A DNA stretch of 18,953 nucleotides from Candidatus Multiplicimicrobium inquinatum (GCA_002344825.1 DDUN01000042.1:1-18953), one strand, 5' to 3'. Shown: positions 1 through 7,954, numbered from the stretch's first letter. The notes: a model not told the origin generated them from the sequence alone. Program-made: numbers and translations.

Positions 1-533
1 ATGCCGACCGCTTGCATATGGGAATAAAGCACCGTCGCGCCCAGAAACTTAAAACCACGCTTTTTCATGTCTATGCTCAGCGCTTCGGATTCGGGAGTCA
101 CCGCGGGAAGCTCTTTCAGACTTTTTCTGCGGGCCGGTTTTAATTTTTCAGTAAAAGGCCGAACATAGTTTGAAAAACTGCCAAACTCTTTTTGAATTTC
201 AAGAAACCGCTTCGCGTTATTAATCGCCGCTTCAATTTTCAAACGGTTACGCACAATCCCCGCGTCATTCAAAAGCCGCTTCACATCCCCCGCGCCGAAC
301 TTCGCTACTTTCTTCGCGTCAAATTTCGCGAAAGCTTTGCGGTAATTTTCCCGCTTATTCAAAATGCAAGACCAACTCAGCCCTGCCTGCGCGCTTTCCA
401 AAACCAAAAACTCAAATTGTTTTTTGTCATCGGTAACCGGCACACCCCATTCTTCATCGTGATACCGAAGCATCAGCGGATTCCCCAATCCCCACCCGCA
501 TCGCGGTTTCGCATCGGCAACTTTGTTTTTCAT
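1..533 (-). CDS. tag: DNA-3-methyladenine glycosylase I, 3' end cut by window edge
   Basis: Base-excision repair enzyme that removes 3-methyladenine from alkylated DNA in the cytoplasm. Reading the minus strand from the ATG at 533 gives 177 codons with no stop before the window edge, so the C-terminus is missing. The protein follows E. coli Tag closely: RCGWG near residues 11-15, YHDEEWGVP at 24-32, the ES-QAGLSW block at 46-54 and KKRGFKF near residues 158-164. Cys12 and His25 match the two N-terminal zinc ligands; the C-terminal His and Cys ligands would lie just outside the window. Glu46 and Trp54 match base-pocket residues of the family. The gene lies 24 bases downstream of the unknown gene at 558-1502 on the same strand, too close for a separate promoter in the gap, so co-transcription is likely. 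No strong ribosome binding site is seen. The family call is secure. Confidence 0.95.
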   Translation of the reverse strand, partial: MKNKVADAKPRCGWGLGNPLMLRYHDEEWGVPVTDDKKQFEFLVLESAQAGLSWSCILNKRENYRKAFAKFDAKKVAKFGAGDVKRLLNDAGIVRNRLKIEAAINNAKRFLEIQKEFGSFSNYVRPFTEKLKPARRKSLKELPAVTPESEALSIDMKKRGFKFLGATVLYSHMQAVG

Positions 534-557
534 GGATTAATTCTAACAATCATACTC

Positions 558-1502
558 TTAAAGTTGCTGTGGAGAGCTCGAGGAGAAAAAATCTTCGCGC
601 TCAAATACTTTAACCTGAAATGTCGGGGTATGCCCTAACAGGGTTTTATACTCCGGCACTTGAGTAAGTTGACGAAAAACGGGAATAAACTTTTTCCATA
701 AAGCATCCATGAGTATTTGAATCTTGAGGTGATGCTCAGCAAATTGCTGCTCGCGCTCCACAAAGTCACTCTCCTCCCTTTTATAAAAAAGATCACCCCA
801 TAATTCATACTTCTCAATCTTGTCGGGCTTAGGAACTTTTTCTCCAATGCTGCCGATAACGGGATTGTGTATCGCCACATTTCGAATCCGTCTAACGATG
901 TGATTAGTAAATGTATTAAAATTTTTAATCTCAGTCCCTTCACCTAAGACTTCGACTAGAAAATCGGATCTGTTGTGAATCTCCACAATCACCGGCCTCT
1001 TCTTTCTCGCAAATTGTTCAAGTCGAGAATGATATTCTTTTATTACAAAATCCTTAAAAATTCTCTCAATATCAGCGTCCTCTTTCTTTTTAATAAAAAC
1101 TTCTCTCAGACCAAACTGAGCTTGAATTTTTGCAGTAAAAAAAAATAAATTAGATACCATGTCGGCGATTGTCCCTAGATTCGTATAAAATATGTCAAAT
1201 CGCTCTTTGAAAAGAGCTGGAATCCGTGCCGTCGCCGAAGAATTAAGTCGGAGGACATCCAGATTTACAGCTAGACAGCGAAATATTGTGTAGTGAGCCA
1301 TTGCAATATTTTGCAAGTCTGCTGACACCTCCTGCCGAAAGTGTATCCAAAGCGGGTGATTTTTTTGAAAATCATTCCGACAAGTCATTGGCGTTATAAA
1401 CTCTGCCCAAAAGACCTCATAACTTGGAAATGAATTTACAAATTCAGGCCAATAAAATTGTTCAAAACCATCTCCGTCATTTTCCAAATTCCAAGCTGTC
1501 AT
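558..1502 (-). CDS. Unknown 314-aa protein with HEPN-like R-N-x3-H motif
   Basis: I do not recognise this protein as a named family. It has no signal peptide and no convincing membrane segment, so it is probably cytosolic. The middle (residues 60-165) looks mainly helical, and a long helical C-terminal segment (245-285) ends in an acidic, serine-rich tail. Residues 204-214 contain IRNVAIHNP, that is Arg207-Asn208-x3-His212. This fits the R-polar-x3-5-H motif of HEPN domains, many of which are RNases or RNA-binding proteins; Cthe_2314-like HEPN proteins have a similar size. The gene is visibly AT-rich: a hand count gives about 29% G+C over 1021-1140 against about 52% over 2041-2100 in macB, which suggests recent acquisition. 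It has its own extended -10 promoter and sits between a palindromic repeat and tag. The coding call is firm; the HEPN assignment rests on one motif and is tentative. Confidence 0.8.
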   Translation of the reverse strand: MTAWNLENDGDGFEQFYWPEFVNSFPSYEVFWAEFITPMTCRNDFQKNHPLWIHFRQEVSADLQNIAMAHYTIFRCLAVNLDVLRLNSSATARIPALFKERFDIFYTNLGTIADMVSNLFFFTAKIQAQFGLREVFIKKKEDADIERIFKDFVIKEYHSRLEQFARKKRPVIVEIHNRSDFLVEVLGEGTEIKNFNTFTNHIVRRIRNVAIHNPVIGSIGEKVPKPDKIEKYELWGDLFYKREESDFVEREQQFAEHHLKIQILMDALWKKFIPVFRQLTQVPEYKTLLGHTPTFQVKVFEREDFFSSSSPQQL

Positions 1503-1547
1503 AAATTAACTCGCGATTTAAAGTGTTTCAAAAATTAATGCTAGATA

Positions 1548-1556
1548 ATTATATCA
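1548..1556 (-). promoter_or_regulatory. Extended -10 promoter for the HEPN-like gene
   Basis: On the minus strand this reads TGATATAAT: a perfect TATAAT (1548-1553) preceded by an extended -10 TG. No good -35 hexamer is seen, as is usual for extended -10 promoters. Transcription would start near 1541, giving a leader of about 38 bases before the ATG at 1502. A short palindrome, CTAAC-T-GTTAG at 1576-1586, lies about where a -35 would be and could be an operator. Confidence 0.55.
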
Positions 1557-1592
1557 GACAAAAAAAGATGCGAGCCTAACTGTTAGTCTTCA

Positions 1593-1714
1593 CAGACTGC
1601 TCAAAAAGTTCCAGATACAAGGCGCGTTCAAGCGCCCGCGGAGGCGTATGGGCGAATACGCCGCACAAGGAAGCGAAGAACGCAACGCAGTAGATGGGCT
1701 TTTTCAGCAGTCTG
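1593..1714. repeat. 122-bp palindromic intergenic repeat with 16-bp terminal inverted repeats
   Basis: The left end (1593-1608) is CAGACTGCTCAAAAAG and the right end (1699-1714) is CTTTTTCAGCAGTCTG; the right end is the reverse complement of the left with one mismatch in 16. Inside, the arms keep partial symmetry and the centre is a perfect 7-bp stem, GGCGTAT (1643-1649) with ATACGCC (1656-1662), around a 6-base loop. There is no coding capacity. The structure fits a miniature inverted-repeat element or other dispersed palindromic repeat, and I recall similar CAGACTGCT-ended repeats in environmental genomes. Its right end touches the macB stop codon (1715-1717), yet the macB C-terminus is normal. 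It could help end transcription of the efflux operon. Only one copy is in this window. Confidence 0.75.
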
Positions 1715-3676
1715 TCACTCGTAACGTAAGGCCTGGATCGGCTCCAGTTCAGATGCCTGCTTCGCCGGCCAAAGACCGAAGATCAATCCCACTGCCGCAG
1801 AGAAAAAGAAAGCGAGCAAAATGGACCCCAATGAAATGACCGTCCGCCATCCCGCGAAAACTGAGACGCCAAATGAAATCCCGACCGCCAGAATCATGCC
1901 GGCAACTCCGCCCATAAAAGTAATCACCACCGCTTCCACCAAAAATTGCGCCAAAATATCGCGCGGCGCGGCACCCACGGCCTTTCGCAAACCAATTTCC
2001 CTGGTTCTTTCTTTGACGGAAACCAGCATGATATTCATAATCCCGATTCCGCCGACCAAAAGTGAAATCGCCGCAACACTGCCAAGCAACACCGAAAATA
2101 TCTTGGTGGTGCTGGACAAAGCCTCCTGCATGCTTGCGTTATTACGAATATTAAAACTCTCATTATCGTTCGGACCAATCCGGTGCCGCCGCTTGATTAA
2201 ATTGGATATTTCTTCCTGCGCGCCTTCGATTTCTTCGGCGGTTTTAATTTCCACATCAATTTGATCAACATAATCTTTCCCCAAAACGCGGCGCATGGCC
2301 GTATTGACCGGAATTAAAATCATGTCATCACGGTCGCGGAAAGCATCTGATCCCAGGGACGACAAAACACCGACTACTTTAAAATACACGCGGTTAATTT
2401 GAATTTGCTTACCCACCGGATTCTCTTCGCCAAAAAGTTCGCGCGCGACGGTTTGCCCGAGCAAAACAACGCGGCTGCGCGCCTGATCCTCTTCCGGGGT
2501 AAAAAATCGTCCGGCAACCGCTTCCTGATTGCGCACCGTGGCATGATCCGAAGTGGTGCCCGTCAAACGGGTATTCCAGTTTTTTGAGCCTGCGACTACC
2601 TGGGCTGATCCCGAGACCTGCGGAACCACTTTACTCACGGACGCAACCGACTCACGAATCGCACGGGCATCTTCCAAAGTAATCCGGGTAACGCCTGCAT
2701 CCGCCCCCATTGCCACTCCCCTGACTTTCGCCGAACCCTGCCGCACGGTGAGCAAATTGGATCCCAACCGGGACAACTGTTCCGTCACGGATTCTCTTGC
2801 TCCGCGGCCCAGCGCGAGCATAGTGATCACGCACGCAACCGCAATCAAAACACCGAGCATGGACAAGAATGAACGTAATTTATTGGCGAGAATCATCCGC
2901 ATCGACTGCTTGAAATGTTCCTTCCAGCTCTGAAAAACACTCACACTCTCTTTCGCGGCAGGTGTTTCACGCGCCGGCAATTGTCCTGCCATGGGCTGAC
3001 GTCTGCGCTCATCCTGAATAATTTTTCCATCATGCATGCGGATAACACGGTCAGCTTCCTCGCCGATTTTTTCATCATGCGTCACAATCACAATCGTCAT
3101 TCCCTGAGTGTGCAGTTCTTTAAACAAATCCATAATTTCCCGCCCGGACTTGGAATCTAAATTACCGGTGGGTTCATCCGCCAAAATCAAACTGGGCTGA
3201 TTCACTAAAGCGCGCGCAACCGCCACTCGTTGCTGTTGTCCTCCTGAAAGTTCATTTGGATGATGCGCCATGCGGTCTTTCAAGCCGACACGCTCCAATA
3301 ATTCAGCAGGTCTTTTAGCATAACTTGCGGCATACGGAGAGTACATGAGCGGCAACGCCACATTTTCCAAAGCACTGGACCGCTTCATTAAATTAAATTG
3401 TTGAAAAACAAATCCGACAGATTCATTACGGAGCTGGGCGTAATTTTCTTCGGTCAGCGCGCTAACGTCTTTACCTTTAAAAAAAATCCTCCCCTGATCA
3501 GGCGCGTCCAAAAAACCAATCAGATGCATGAGGGTCGACTTACCCGAACCCGACGGTCCCATAATTGCGACAAACTCACCTTCTTCCAAAACAAAAGAAA
3601 CGCCCTGCAATGCGCGCACCTCAATGGTGCCGATATGGTAGGTTTTACTGAGGTTTTCAGTTTCGATCAATTTCAT
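1715..3676 (-). CDS. macB: MacB-like ABC exporter, fused ATPase and permease
   Basis: Inner-membrane ATPase-permease of a tripartite exporter that drives substrate out through a TolC-type channel; MacB relatives handle macrolides, peptides or lipopeptides. Residues 1-225 are the ATPase: Walker A GPSGSGKST (40-48), Q-loop Gln92, signature LSGGQ (143-147), Walker B LILADE (163-168) and switch His200. A linker of about 25 residues leads to the permease: first membrane helix near 268-290, a large periplasmic domain (about 290-525), then three helices near 525-548, 578-605 and 612-637. The chain ends LRYE, the usual end for this family. Its 653 residues match E. coli MacB (about 648). It overlaps the adaptor gene upstream by ATGA, so translation is probably coupled. 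The substrate cannot be read from sequence. Confidence 0.93.
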   Translation of the reverse strand: MKLIETENLSKTYHIGTIEVRALQGVSFVLEEGEFVAIMGPSGSGKSTLMHLIGFLDAPDQGRIFFKGKDVSALTEENYAQLRNESVGFVFQQFNLMKRSSALENVALPLMYSPYAASYAKRPAELLERVGLKDRMAHHPNELSGGQQQRVAVARALVNQPSLILADEPTGNLDSKSGREIMDLFKELHTQGMTIVIVTHDEKIGEEADRVIRMHDGKIIQDERRRQPMAGQLPARETPAAKESVSVFQSWKEHFKQSMRMILANKLRSFLSMLGVLIAVACVITMLALGRGARESVTEQLSRLGSNLLTVRQGSAKVRGVAMGADAGVTRITLEDARAIRESVASVSKVVPQVSGSAQVVAGSKNWNTRLTGTTSDHATVRNQEAVAGRFFTPEEDQARSRVVLLGQTVARELFGEENPVGKQIQINRVYFKVVGVLSSLGSDAFRDRDDMILIPVNTAMRRVLGKDYVDQIDVEIKTAEEIEGAQEEISNLIKRRHRIGPNDNESFNIRNNASMQEALSSTTKIFSVLLGSVAAISLLVGGIGIMNIMLVSVKERTREIGLRKAVGAAPRDILAQFLVEAVVITFMGGVAGMILAVGISFGVSVFAGWRTVISLGSILLAFFFSAAVGLIFGLWPAKQASELEPIQALRYE

Positions 3677-4668
3677 CGATTACGCGGGGCTCCGCTGGCG
3701 CTCCGGTTACCGCCCGTGGGAGACAAAGCGGAGCCGCCTGATTTTTTTTGCTTGCGGCGAACGACTAAAATTTCTTCTCCGACGGAAACACCCTTCAAAA
3801 TCTGAGTCATTTCTCCATCCGACTCTCCGATTTCAACCGGAATCGGTTTCAGCCCTCTCAATTCTTTTTTATAAACAACAAATTGTCCGTCCGTTTTCTC
3901 CTTCATTTTTCTGGGCATTTCCGCAATGGCTTCCGACGGCACCAGCAAAGTGTTTTTTATGTCTTTGATAAAAAAAGTCACCCCCGCGGTCATTCCACTG
4001 CGAAAAACATCGGGAATTTCATCAGGTAAAACATCGATCGTATACACATTCACGTTGTTGATTAATTGGCTTTCATAGCTAATATGCGCCACTTTACCTA
4101 AAAGCACGTTGCCGCGGTACGCGTCGAGCTGAATTTGCGCGTTTTGGCCAAGCTCAACCAAAGCAAGATCGGTTTCATCGACTAAAACTTCCACAATCAA
4201 ACGGTCTGAAATCACCACAATCGGATCCGCCGTGGTTACTGTTTGCCCGGGCTCGACTTTGCGGGCGATAATTTTTCCATCCAGCGGCGCCATTAAAGGC
4301 GCGGGCTTGTAAGCCGATTCCCACTCACGGTAAACCGCTTCGCCTTTGGAACGGGCGGAATCAAGCAATGCGGCGCGTTCGGTGGAGCTCATCCAAGCCA
4401 AAATCTGCCCTTTAACGACCATGTCGCCTTCCTGAACCAAAACTTCTTCCACACGGCCGGCAATCGGCGGTTTCATTTCAACCCGGTTATACGGCTTCAC
4501 TTCACCCGTCGCGGAAAAAGTAATCAGCAAATCACCGCTCTTCACTTTGACTTTACGCAAAACTTCAAGCTGAGGTCCGTCCGATTCCTTAAAAAAGAAA
4601 AACTTAACCGCAAAAATCACTGCCAGAAGAACCAGCAAAATCATTCCATAACGTTTTATAAAATTCAC
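3673..4668 (-). CDS. Membrane-fusion adaptor protein (MacA/HlyD family) with short hairpin
   Basis: Periplasmic adaptor linking the MacB-like pump to the TolC-like channel. Residues 1-8 are a short cytosolic tail with Lys and Arg, and 9-26 form one membrane anchor. The two half-lipoyl motifs lie at about 62-93 (with IAGRVEEVLVQEGD) and 124-152 (with APLDGKII and VEPGQTV). These are followed by a beta-barrel domain and a membrane-proximal domain that ends in a Lys-, Ser- and Gly-rich tail. Only about 30 residues (94-123) separate the lipoyl halves, so the coiled-coil hairpin that reaches TolC in E. coli MacA is nearly absent. The gene overlaps its neighbours by ATGA at both ends, placing it firmly in the efflux operon. 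The family is certain; whether it works like MacA is less so, given the short hairpin. Confidence 0.9.
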   Translation of the reverse strand: MNFIKRYGMILLVLLAVIFAVKFFFFKESDGPQLEVLRKVKVKSGDLLITFSATGEVKPYNRVEMKPPIAGRVEEVLVQEGDMVVKGQILAWMSSTERAALLDSARSKGEAVYREWESAYKPAPLMAPLDGKIIARKVEPGQTVTTADPIVVISDRLIVEVLVDETDLALVELGQNAQIQLDAYRGNVLLGKVAHISYESQLINNVNVYTIDVLPDEIPDVFRSGMTAGVTFFIKDIKNTLLVPSEAIAEMPRKMKEKTDGQFVVYKKELRGLKPIPVEIGESDGEMTQILKGVSVGEEILVVRRKQKKSGGSALSPTGGNRSASGAPRNR

Positions 4669-5963
4669 GAGAGCGCGTCCTCCAAAGTTATGCCTTGTGC
4701 CAAATCCCAGTTCGCGTTTTGAACCAAAACATTCGCGAGGCTTTCAACGAAATTTTTCTCCGCATCGGCGATTTCCTGTTCCGAGATATCAAAGTCCTGA
4801 AAATTAACCAGCCCTGATTCGTACTCCTGACGCACAATTTCCGAACGTTTGCGCGCGGCATCCAAAAAACTTTTACGAACGCGGATAAACTCCAGCGCGT
4901 CAATCAGTTCGGCTTTTGTTTCCGCCAATTCCACGGTTAATTCATCTTTCGTCCCGCGCGCGGATTCTTTGGCAGCGCCATAATCGGAACTCGCCTTGCG
5001 GATGCTGTTTACATTTTTTCCGCCGTCAAAAAAAGGAATCGAAATCCGAATTCCCAAAACCGATTCTTTTTCCAACTCCGACGCACGGGGGCCGGAATAG
5101 TCATAAGTAAAAAATCCGCCGATATTCGGCCAAATGGACGCTTGTGCCGCGAGAATCGCCGACTTAAGTGCCTCGGCACTTTTTTGTTCACGCAAAGCTT
5201 CAGGCTGAAATAAGACTAATTGCTCTGCGGAAGCTTCCGTCACCTCATTCTGTGAAATGGGTATCAGCTTTTCCAAATCGCCCGCGATTTCCACCGGCAA
5301 ATCAAAATTTTCACCCATTTCGCGGCGTAAACGGTAAGACTGACTTTCAATTCGCCTTACAATTTGCCTCACTTCAAATTCGGCTTGCTCGGCAATTGCG
5401 CGAGCGCGCATGGCGGAACCGATATGTTCTCTTCCCGCTTCATAGCGCAATTGAATGAGTTCCGCATTTTTTTTGCGTCGTTCGGAAATACGCCGACTCA
5501 CTTCAAGCTGTTTTTTGAGTTTAAGAAGCTCGATATAAACCTGCCGTAAACGGAAACGAACCTGCGCGCTGGTATTTTTATAATCGAACCGCGCGGCTTC
5601 CAGATTTTTGCGGGCCTGTAAAAAATTTCCGGTGGTTTCAAAGCCCGAAAAAAGGGTTTGTTCCGCGGTCAGCCCCACCCCAAGCGCATCACTTGATTCA
5701 GTTCGCGCGCGGCTTGTGCGGCTTTTGCCCATATCACCGGTCACCGAAGGTAAATAGTCGCCGAACGCGATATCACGGCTGCGGGCAATGGAATCAACCT
5801 GGTGTTTAGAAGAAAGAATATCAGGGTTGCTTCGTACTGCAGATTTCACCATATCGGCCCATTCCACCGGCTTTTCAAAATAAACACGAGGACGCTCCTC
5901 CGGCGCAGACCAAGCCTGCGGTGAAATCATCACCAAAATTAAGATTAAACGGATTGTTCGCAT
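4665..5963 (-). CDS. TolC-family outer-membrane efflux protein
   Basis: Outer-membrane channel component of the tripartite exporter. Residues 1-20 are a signal peptide (Arg residues at 2 and 5, a hydrophobic run, AWSA at the cleavage site). The mature part has the two-repeat, helix-rich layout of TolC: long heptad-like helices near 95-215 and 315-430, with a SIPFFDGGKN stretch near residues 308-317 typical of the second repeat. Its 432 residues are close to the usual mature TolC size. It is the first gene of the operon, with AGGGA as ribosome binding site 6 bases before the ATG; its stop overlaps the adaptor start by ATGA. A good promoter lies at 5997-6025, and copies of a 12-bp inverted repeat flank that promoter, one of them covering this ribosome binding site. 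The family call is secure, the substrate unknown. Confidence 0.92.
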   Translation of the reverse strand: MRTIRLILILVMISPQAWSAPEERPRVYFEKPVEWADMVKSAVRSNPDILSSKHQVDSIARSRDIAFGDYLPSVTGDMGKSRTSRARTESSDALGVGLTAEQTLFSGFETTGNFLQARKNLEAARFDYKNTSAQVRFRLRQVYIELLKLKKQLEVSRRISERRKKNAELIQLRYEAGREHIGSAMRARAIAEQAEFEVRQIVRRIESQSYRLRREMGENFDLPVEIAGDLEKLIPISQNEVTEASAEQLVLFQPEALREQKSAEALKSAILAAQASIWPNIGGFFTYDYSGPRASELEKESVLGIRISIPFFDGGKNVNSIRKASSDYGAAKESARGTKDELTVELAETKAELIDALEFIRVRKSFLDAARKRSEIVRQEYESGLVNFQDFDISEQEIADAEKNFVESLANVLVQNANWDLAQGITLEDALS

Positions 5964-5966
5964 GAA

Positions 5967-6065
5967 TGTCCCTGTTTTCGAGCAAGATTCTAGATTTTAT
6001 TACCGATCAAGTCGATGGATTTCAAAGCAAAGTGTAAGTAAAGGGTTAGACGCAAAACAGGGACA
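5967..6065. repeat. Perfect 12-bp inverted repeat flanking the efflux promoter
   Basis: TGTCCCTGTTTT at 5967-5978 and its exact reverse complement AAAACAGGGACA at 6054-6065 are 75 bases apart. The left copy covers the ribosome binding site of the TolC-like gene; the right copy is upstream of the -35 box. They could be a pair of operators around the promoter. In a read-through transcript from the iron operon they could instead pair and hide the ribosome binding site. Confidence 0.5.
5997..6025 (-). promoter_or_regulatory. Probable sigma-70 promoter of the efflux operon
   Basis: On the minus strand: TTGAAA (6020-6025), a 17-base spacer, then TAATAA (5997-6002). The expected start is near 5990, leaving a leader of about 27 bases before the TolC-like ATG at 5963. 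It sits in the only sizeable gap (5964-6089) upstream of the operon. Confidence 0.55.
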
Positions 6066-6089
6066 AAAGTGGCGGATTCGATTCCGTAG

Positions 6090-7241
6090 TTATTTTTTTG
6101 AAAAGAAACGGTGCCAGCTTAAAGCAAAGCCGGTATAAACCAAGAAAAGAGCTCCGACAGCGGAAATAAAGGCGATAAGTTGACCTATCCATCCCCAGGC
6201 TTGACCCGTGTGCAAATATTTAACCCAAACACGGGCTTTTTTACCGAGACTGCCTTCAGCATAAGGTTCCCATTTCGTCACCTCACCCGATTCAAGATCA
6301 TACGAAAGCGATGATCTTGGATTGGGGCTATTATGCTTTTCTTTGGATTCTTGAATTGAAACCGTCACGGGAGCGCCGGGCTTTTGCGGAAAACGCAAAT
6401 TTATCGAAACCCAATCGGGGGTGCGGCTTTCGACTTCAAAACCTATCAGATCCACATCTTCTTGCGTCAACGGCAATTCCGCCGGTTGATGCGCCTGCCC
6501 TTTTTCGCCTCCCTGTCGCGGCCCGCCTTCGGGTCCGGCCATACGCTGAATCGGCGCAGGCGGTTCACTGCCCATCATGCGGAACAAAAGCGTATTCGCC
6601 CAGCCATACGACATCACAAGCCCGGTCAAAGTCGTAACCAGCAACATCGGCAGGCACCAAAACCCGATGACATTATGCCAATTCCAATCACGCTGTTTAC
6701 CCGATAACTTTCCGTTAAAAAGAGTAATAGCTTTGAGGGACGGTAAATTCCAATTACGAGGAAACCAAATATAAATCCCGCTGATAACCATGAACAAAAA
6801 AACAGCGTTACAAAAACCAGTTACCGCTTTGCCTTTATCTTTGGCGCCCAGCTTGCGGTGAATATCCTCCACCCAATGCATAAAATCGTGCGTTTTGGAA
6901 CCCGCGCCCAAAATTTCACCAGTATAGGGATTTAAATAGATACTTCCGCCTTCACGGCCGAAGGAAACCACAGCTGAAGCCTCGGGGTCGGATTTGAGCA
7001 AAATACCGCTCACTCGACCGCCGGGCATAGCTTCAACCGCCTTGGAGAGGATCTCAGCAACAGACATCGGCACGGCAAACGCCTCTATCACAGCAACTTT
7101 TTGTATTTTCTTTTCGGCAAATTCGACAATTTGCGGTTCAAAAGCAAGAATAGTACCGGTCAGCGCCATTATAAAGATGACCCCGCCGACAGCAATACCG
7201 CTAATCAAATGCGCCCAAAAAATAAACCGCCGAGCCGTCAT
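6090..7241 (-). CDS. PepSY-associated membrane protein, PiuB-like iron-uptake factor
   Basis: Inner-membrane protein of the PepSY-TM family, often found beside TonB siderophore receptors and thought to act as a ferric-siderophore or membrane reductase. Four membrane helices are visible, near 13-35, 141-161, 191-213 and 352-372, with two periplasmic-type regions between them. The first (residues 36-140) carries a PepSY-like stretch ending in IYLNPYTGEILG (101-112). Possible haem-ligand or metal-binding histidines sit near membrane edges: His11, His122 and His128 (HWVEDIHRKLG), His189 (DWNWHN) and His344 (YLHTGQAWGW). Its 383 residues are normal for the family. It is the last gene of the iron operon, starting 5 bases after the hydroxylase stop. 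The family is clear; the reductase role is inferred from relatives and context. Confidence 0.88.
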   Translation of the reverse strand: MTARRFIFWAHLISGIAVGGVIFIMALTGTILAFEPQIVEFAEKKIQKVAVIEAFAVPMSVAEILSKAVEAMPGGRVSGILLKSDPEASAVVSFGREGGSIYLNPYTGEILGAGSKTHDFMHWVEDIHRKLGAKDKGKAVTGFCNAVFLFMVISGIYIWFPRNWNLPSLKAITLFNGKLSGKQRDWNWHNVIGFWCLPMLLVTTLTGLVMSYGWANTLLFRMMGSEPPAPIQRMAGPEGGPRQGGEKGQAHQPAELPLTQEDVDLIGFEVESRTPDWVSINLRFPQKPGAPVTVSIQESKEKHNSPNPRSSLSYDLESGEVTKWEPYAEGSLGKKARVWVKYLHTGQAWGWIGQLIAFISAVGALFLVYTGFALSWHRFFSKK

Positions 7242-7246
7242 TCGAT

Positions 7247-7939
7247 TTAAACCTCAGCCCAACTTCGCAAAAGATTGTGATAAACTCCCGTTAACTGCAC
7301 GGTGGTCTGAGCCGCAACAGGATTTTCTTTTAAATCACGCGACAACCGTTGAATCGCGAGATCAAGATCATAAAGCAGGGTGCGGTGAGCATCTTCGCGA
7401 ACCATACTTTGAATCCAAAAAAATGAACAAATACGGGCGCCTTTTGTCACAGGCTTGACATGATGCAGACTTGTGGAAGGATAAAGCACCATGCTTCCCG
7501 CCGGAAGTTTCGAGCTATGCACACCGTAAGTATCCTCAACCACTAGTTCACCACCGTCATATTCTTTTGGGTCACATAAAAAAACCGTAGCGGACAAATC
7601 GGTACGGATGCGGTGCGGCGTTCCGGGAATTTGCCGAATCGCGTTATCCACATGCGTGCCAAAATTTTGTCCGCCACGATAGCGGTTAAACAGCGGCGGA
7701 AAAACCTTTGCCGGTAAAGCCGCCGCCATAAACTGCAAGTTCTTTCCAAGTGCCTGCAAAATCATATCGCCCACCTGAATAGCAGCAGGATGATTTTCCG
7801 GAATTTGCGCGTTGTTTTTAGCCTGAGCGGATTGATAGCCGGCCGTCACTTTGCCATCTACCCACTCCGCGTCTTTAAAAAGCGCGCGGGCTTTTTCAAC
7901 TTGCTCCTTGGTTAAAATATCCGGAATATGCAGTAACAC
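7247..7939 (-). CDS. piuC: PKHD-type Fe(II)/2-oxoglutarate hydroxylase (PiuC/YbiX family)
   Basis: Cytosolic oxygenase encoded next to siderophore receptors (E. coli ybiX beside fiu; Pseudomonas piuC beside piuA); its substrate is not established. The iron-binding facial triad is visible: His96 and Asp98 in FGTHVDNA, and the distal His159 in TSLHHVKPVTKGARI. Arg169 matches the residue that holds the 2-oxoglutarate carboxylate. The YxGGxxFGTHVDN and YDGGELV (127-133) blocks are typical of the family. Its 230 residues match YbiX (about 225). The start is a GTG (7937-7939), 15 bases after the receptor stop; the ribosome binding site is a weak AAGAAAG. It lies second to last in the operon with the receptor and PepSY genes, which supports an iron-stress role. 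Confidence 0.93.
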   Translation of the reverse strand: MLLHIPDILTKEQVEKARALFKDAEWVDGKVTAGYQSAQAKNNAQIPENHPAAIQVGDMILQALGKNLQFMAAALPAKVFPPLFNRYRGGQNFGTHVDNAIRQIPGTPHRIRTDLSATVFLCDPKEYDGGELVVEDTYGVHSSKLPAGSMVLYPSTSLHHVKPVTKGARICSFFWIQSMVREDAHRTLLYDLDLAIQRLSRDLKENPVAAQTTVQLTGVYHNLLRSWAEV

Positions 7940-7954
7940 TTGATACTTTCTTTT

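Noticed and set aside
1593..1714. Ordinary rho-independent terminator for macB
   Set aside because: The paired ends are over 90 bases apart with no uninterrupted stem followed directly by a T-run; a dispersed palindromic repeat explains it better, although some terminator activity is possible.
1..1714. A defence or toxin-antitoxin island at the left end
   Set aside because: Only one HEPN-like motif is seen; there is no antitoxin, nuclease, helicase, reverse transcriptase or CRISPR array next to it.
6994..7458. A 154-codon open frame on the plus strand
   Set aside because: It runs antisense to the PepSY and PiuC genes, both of which are strongly supported by family motifs.
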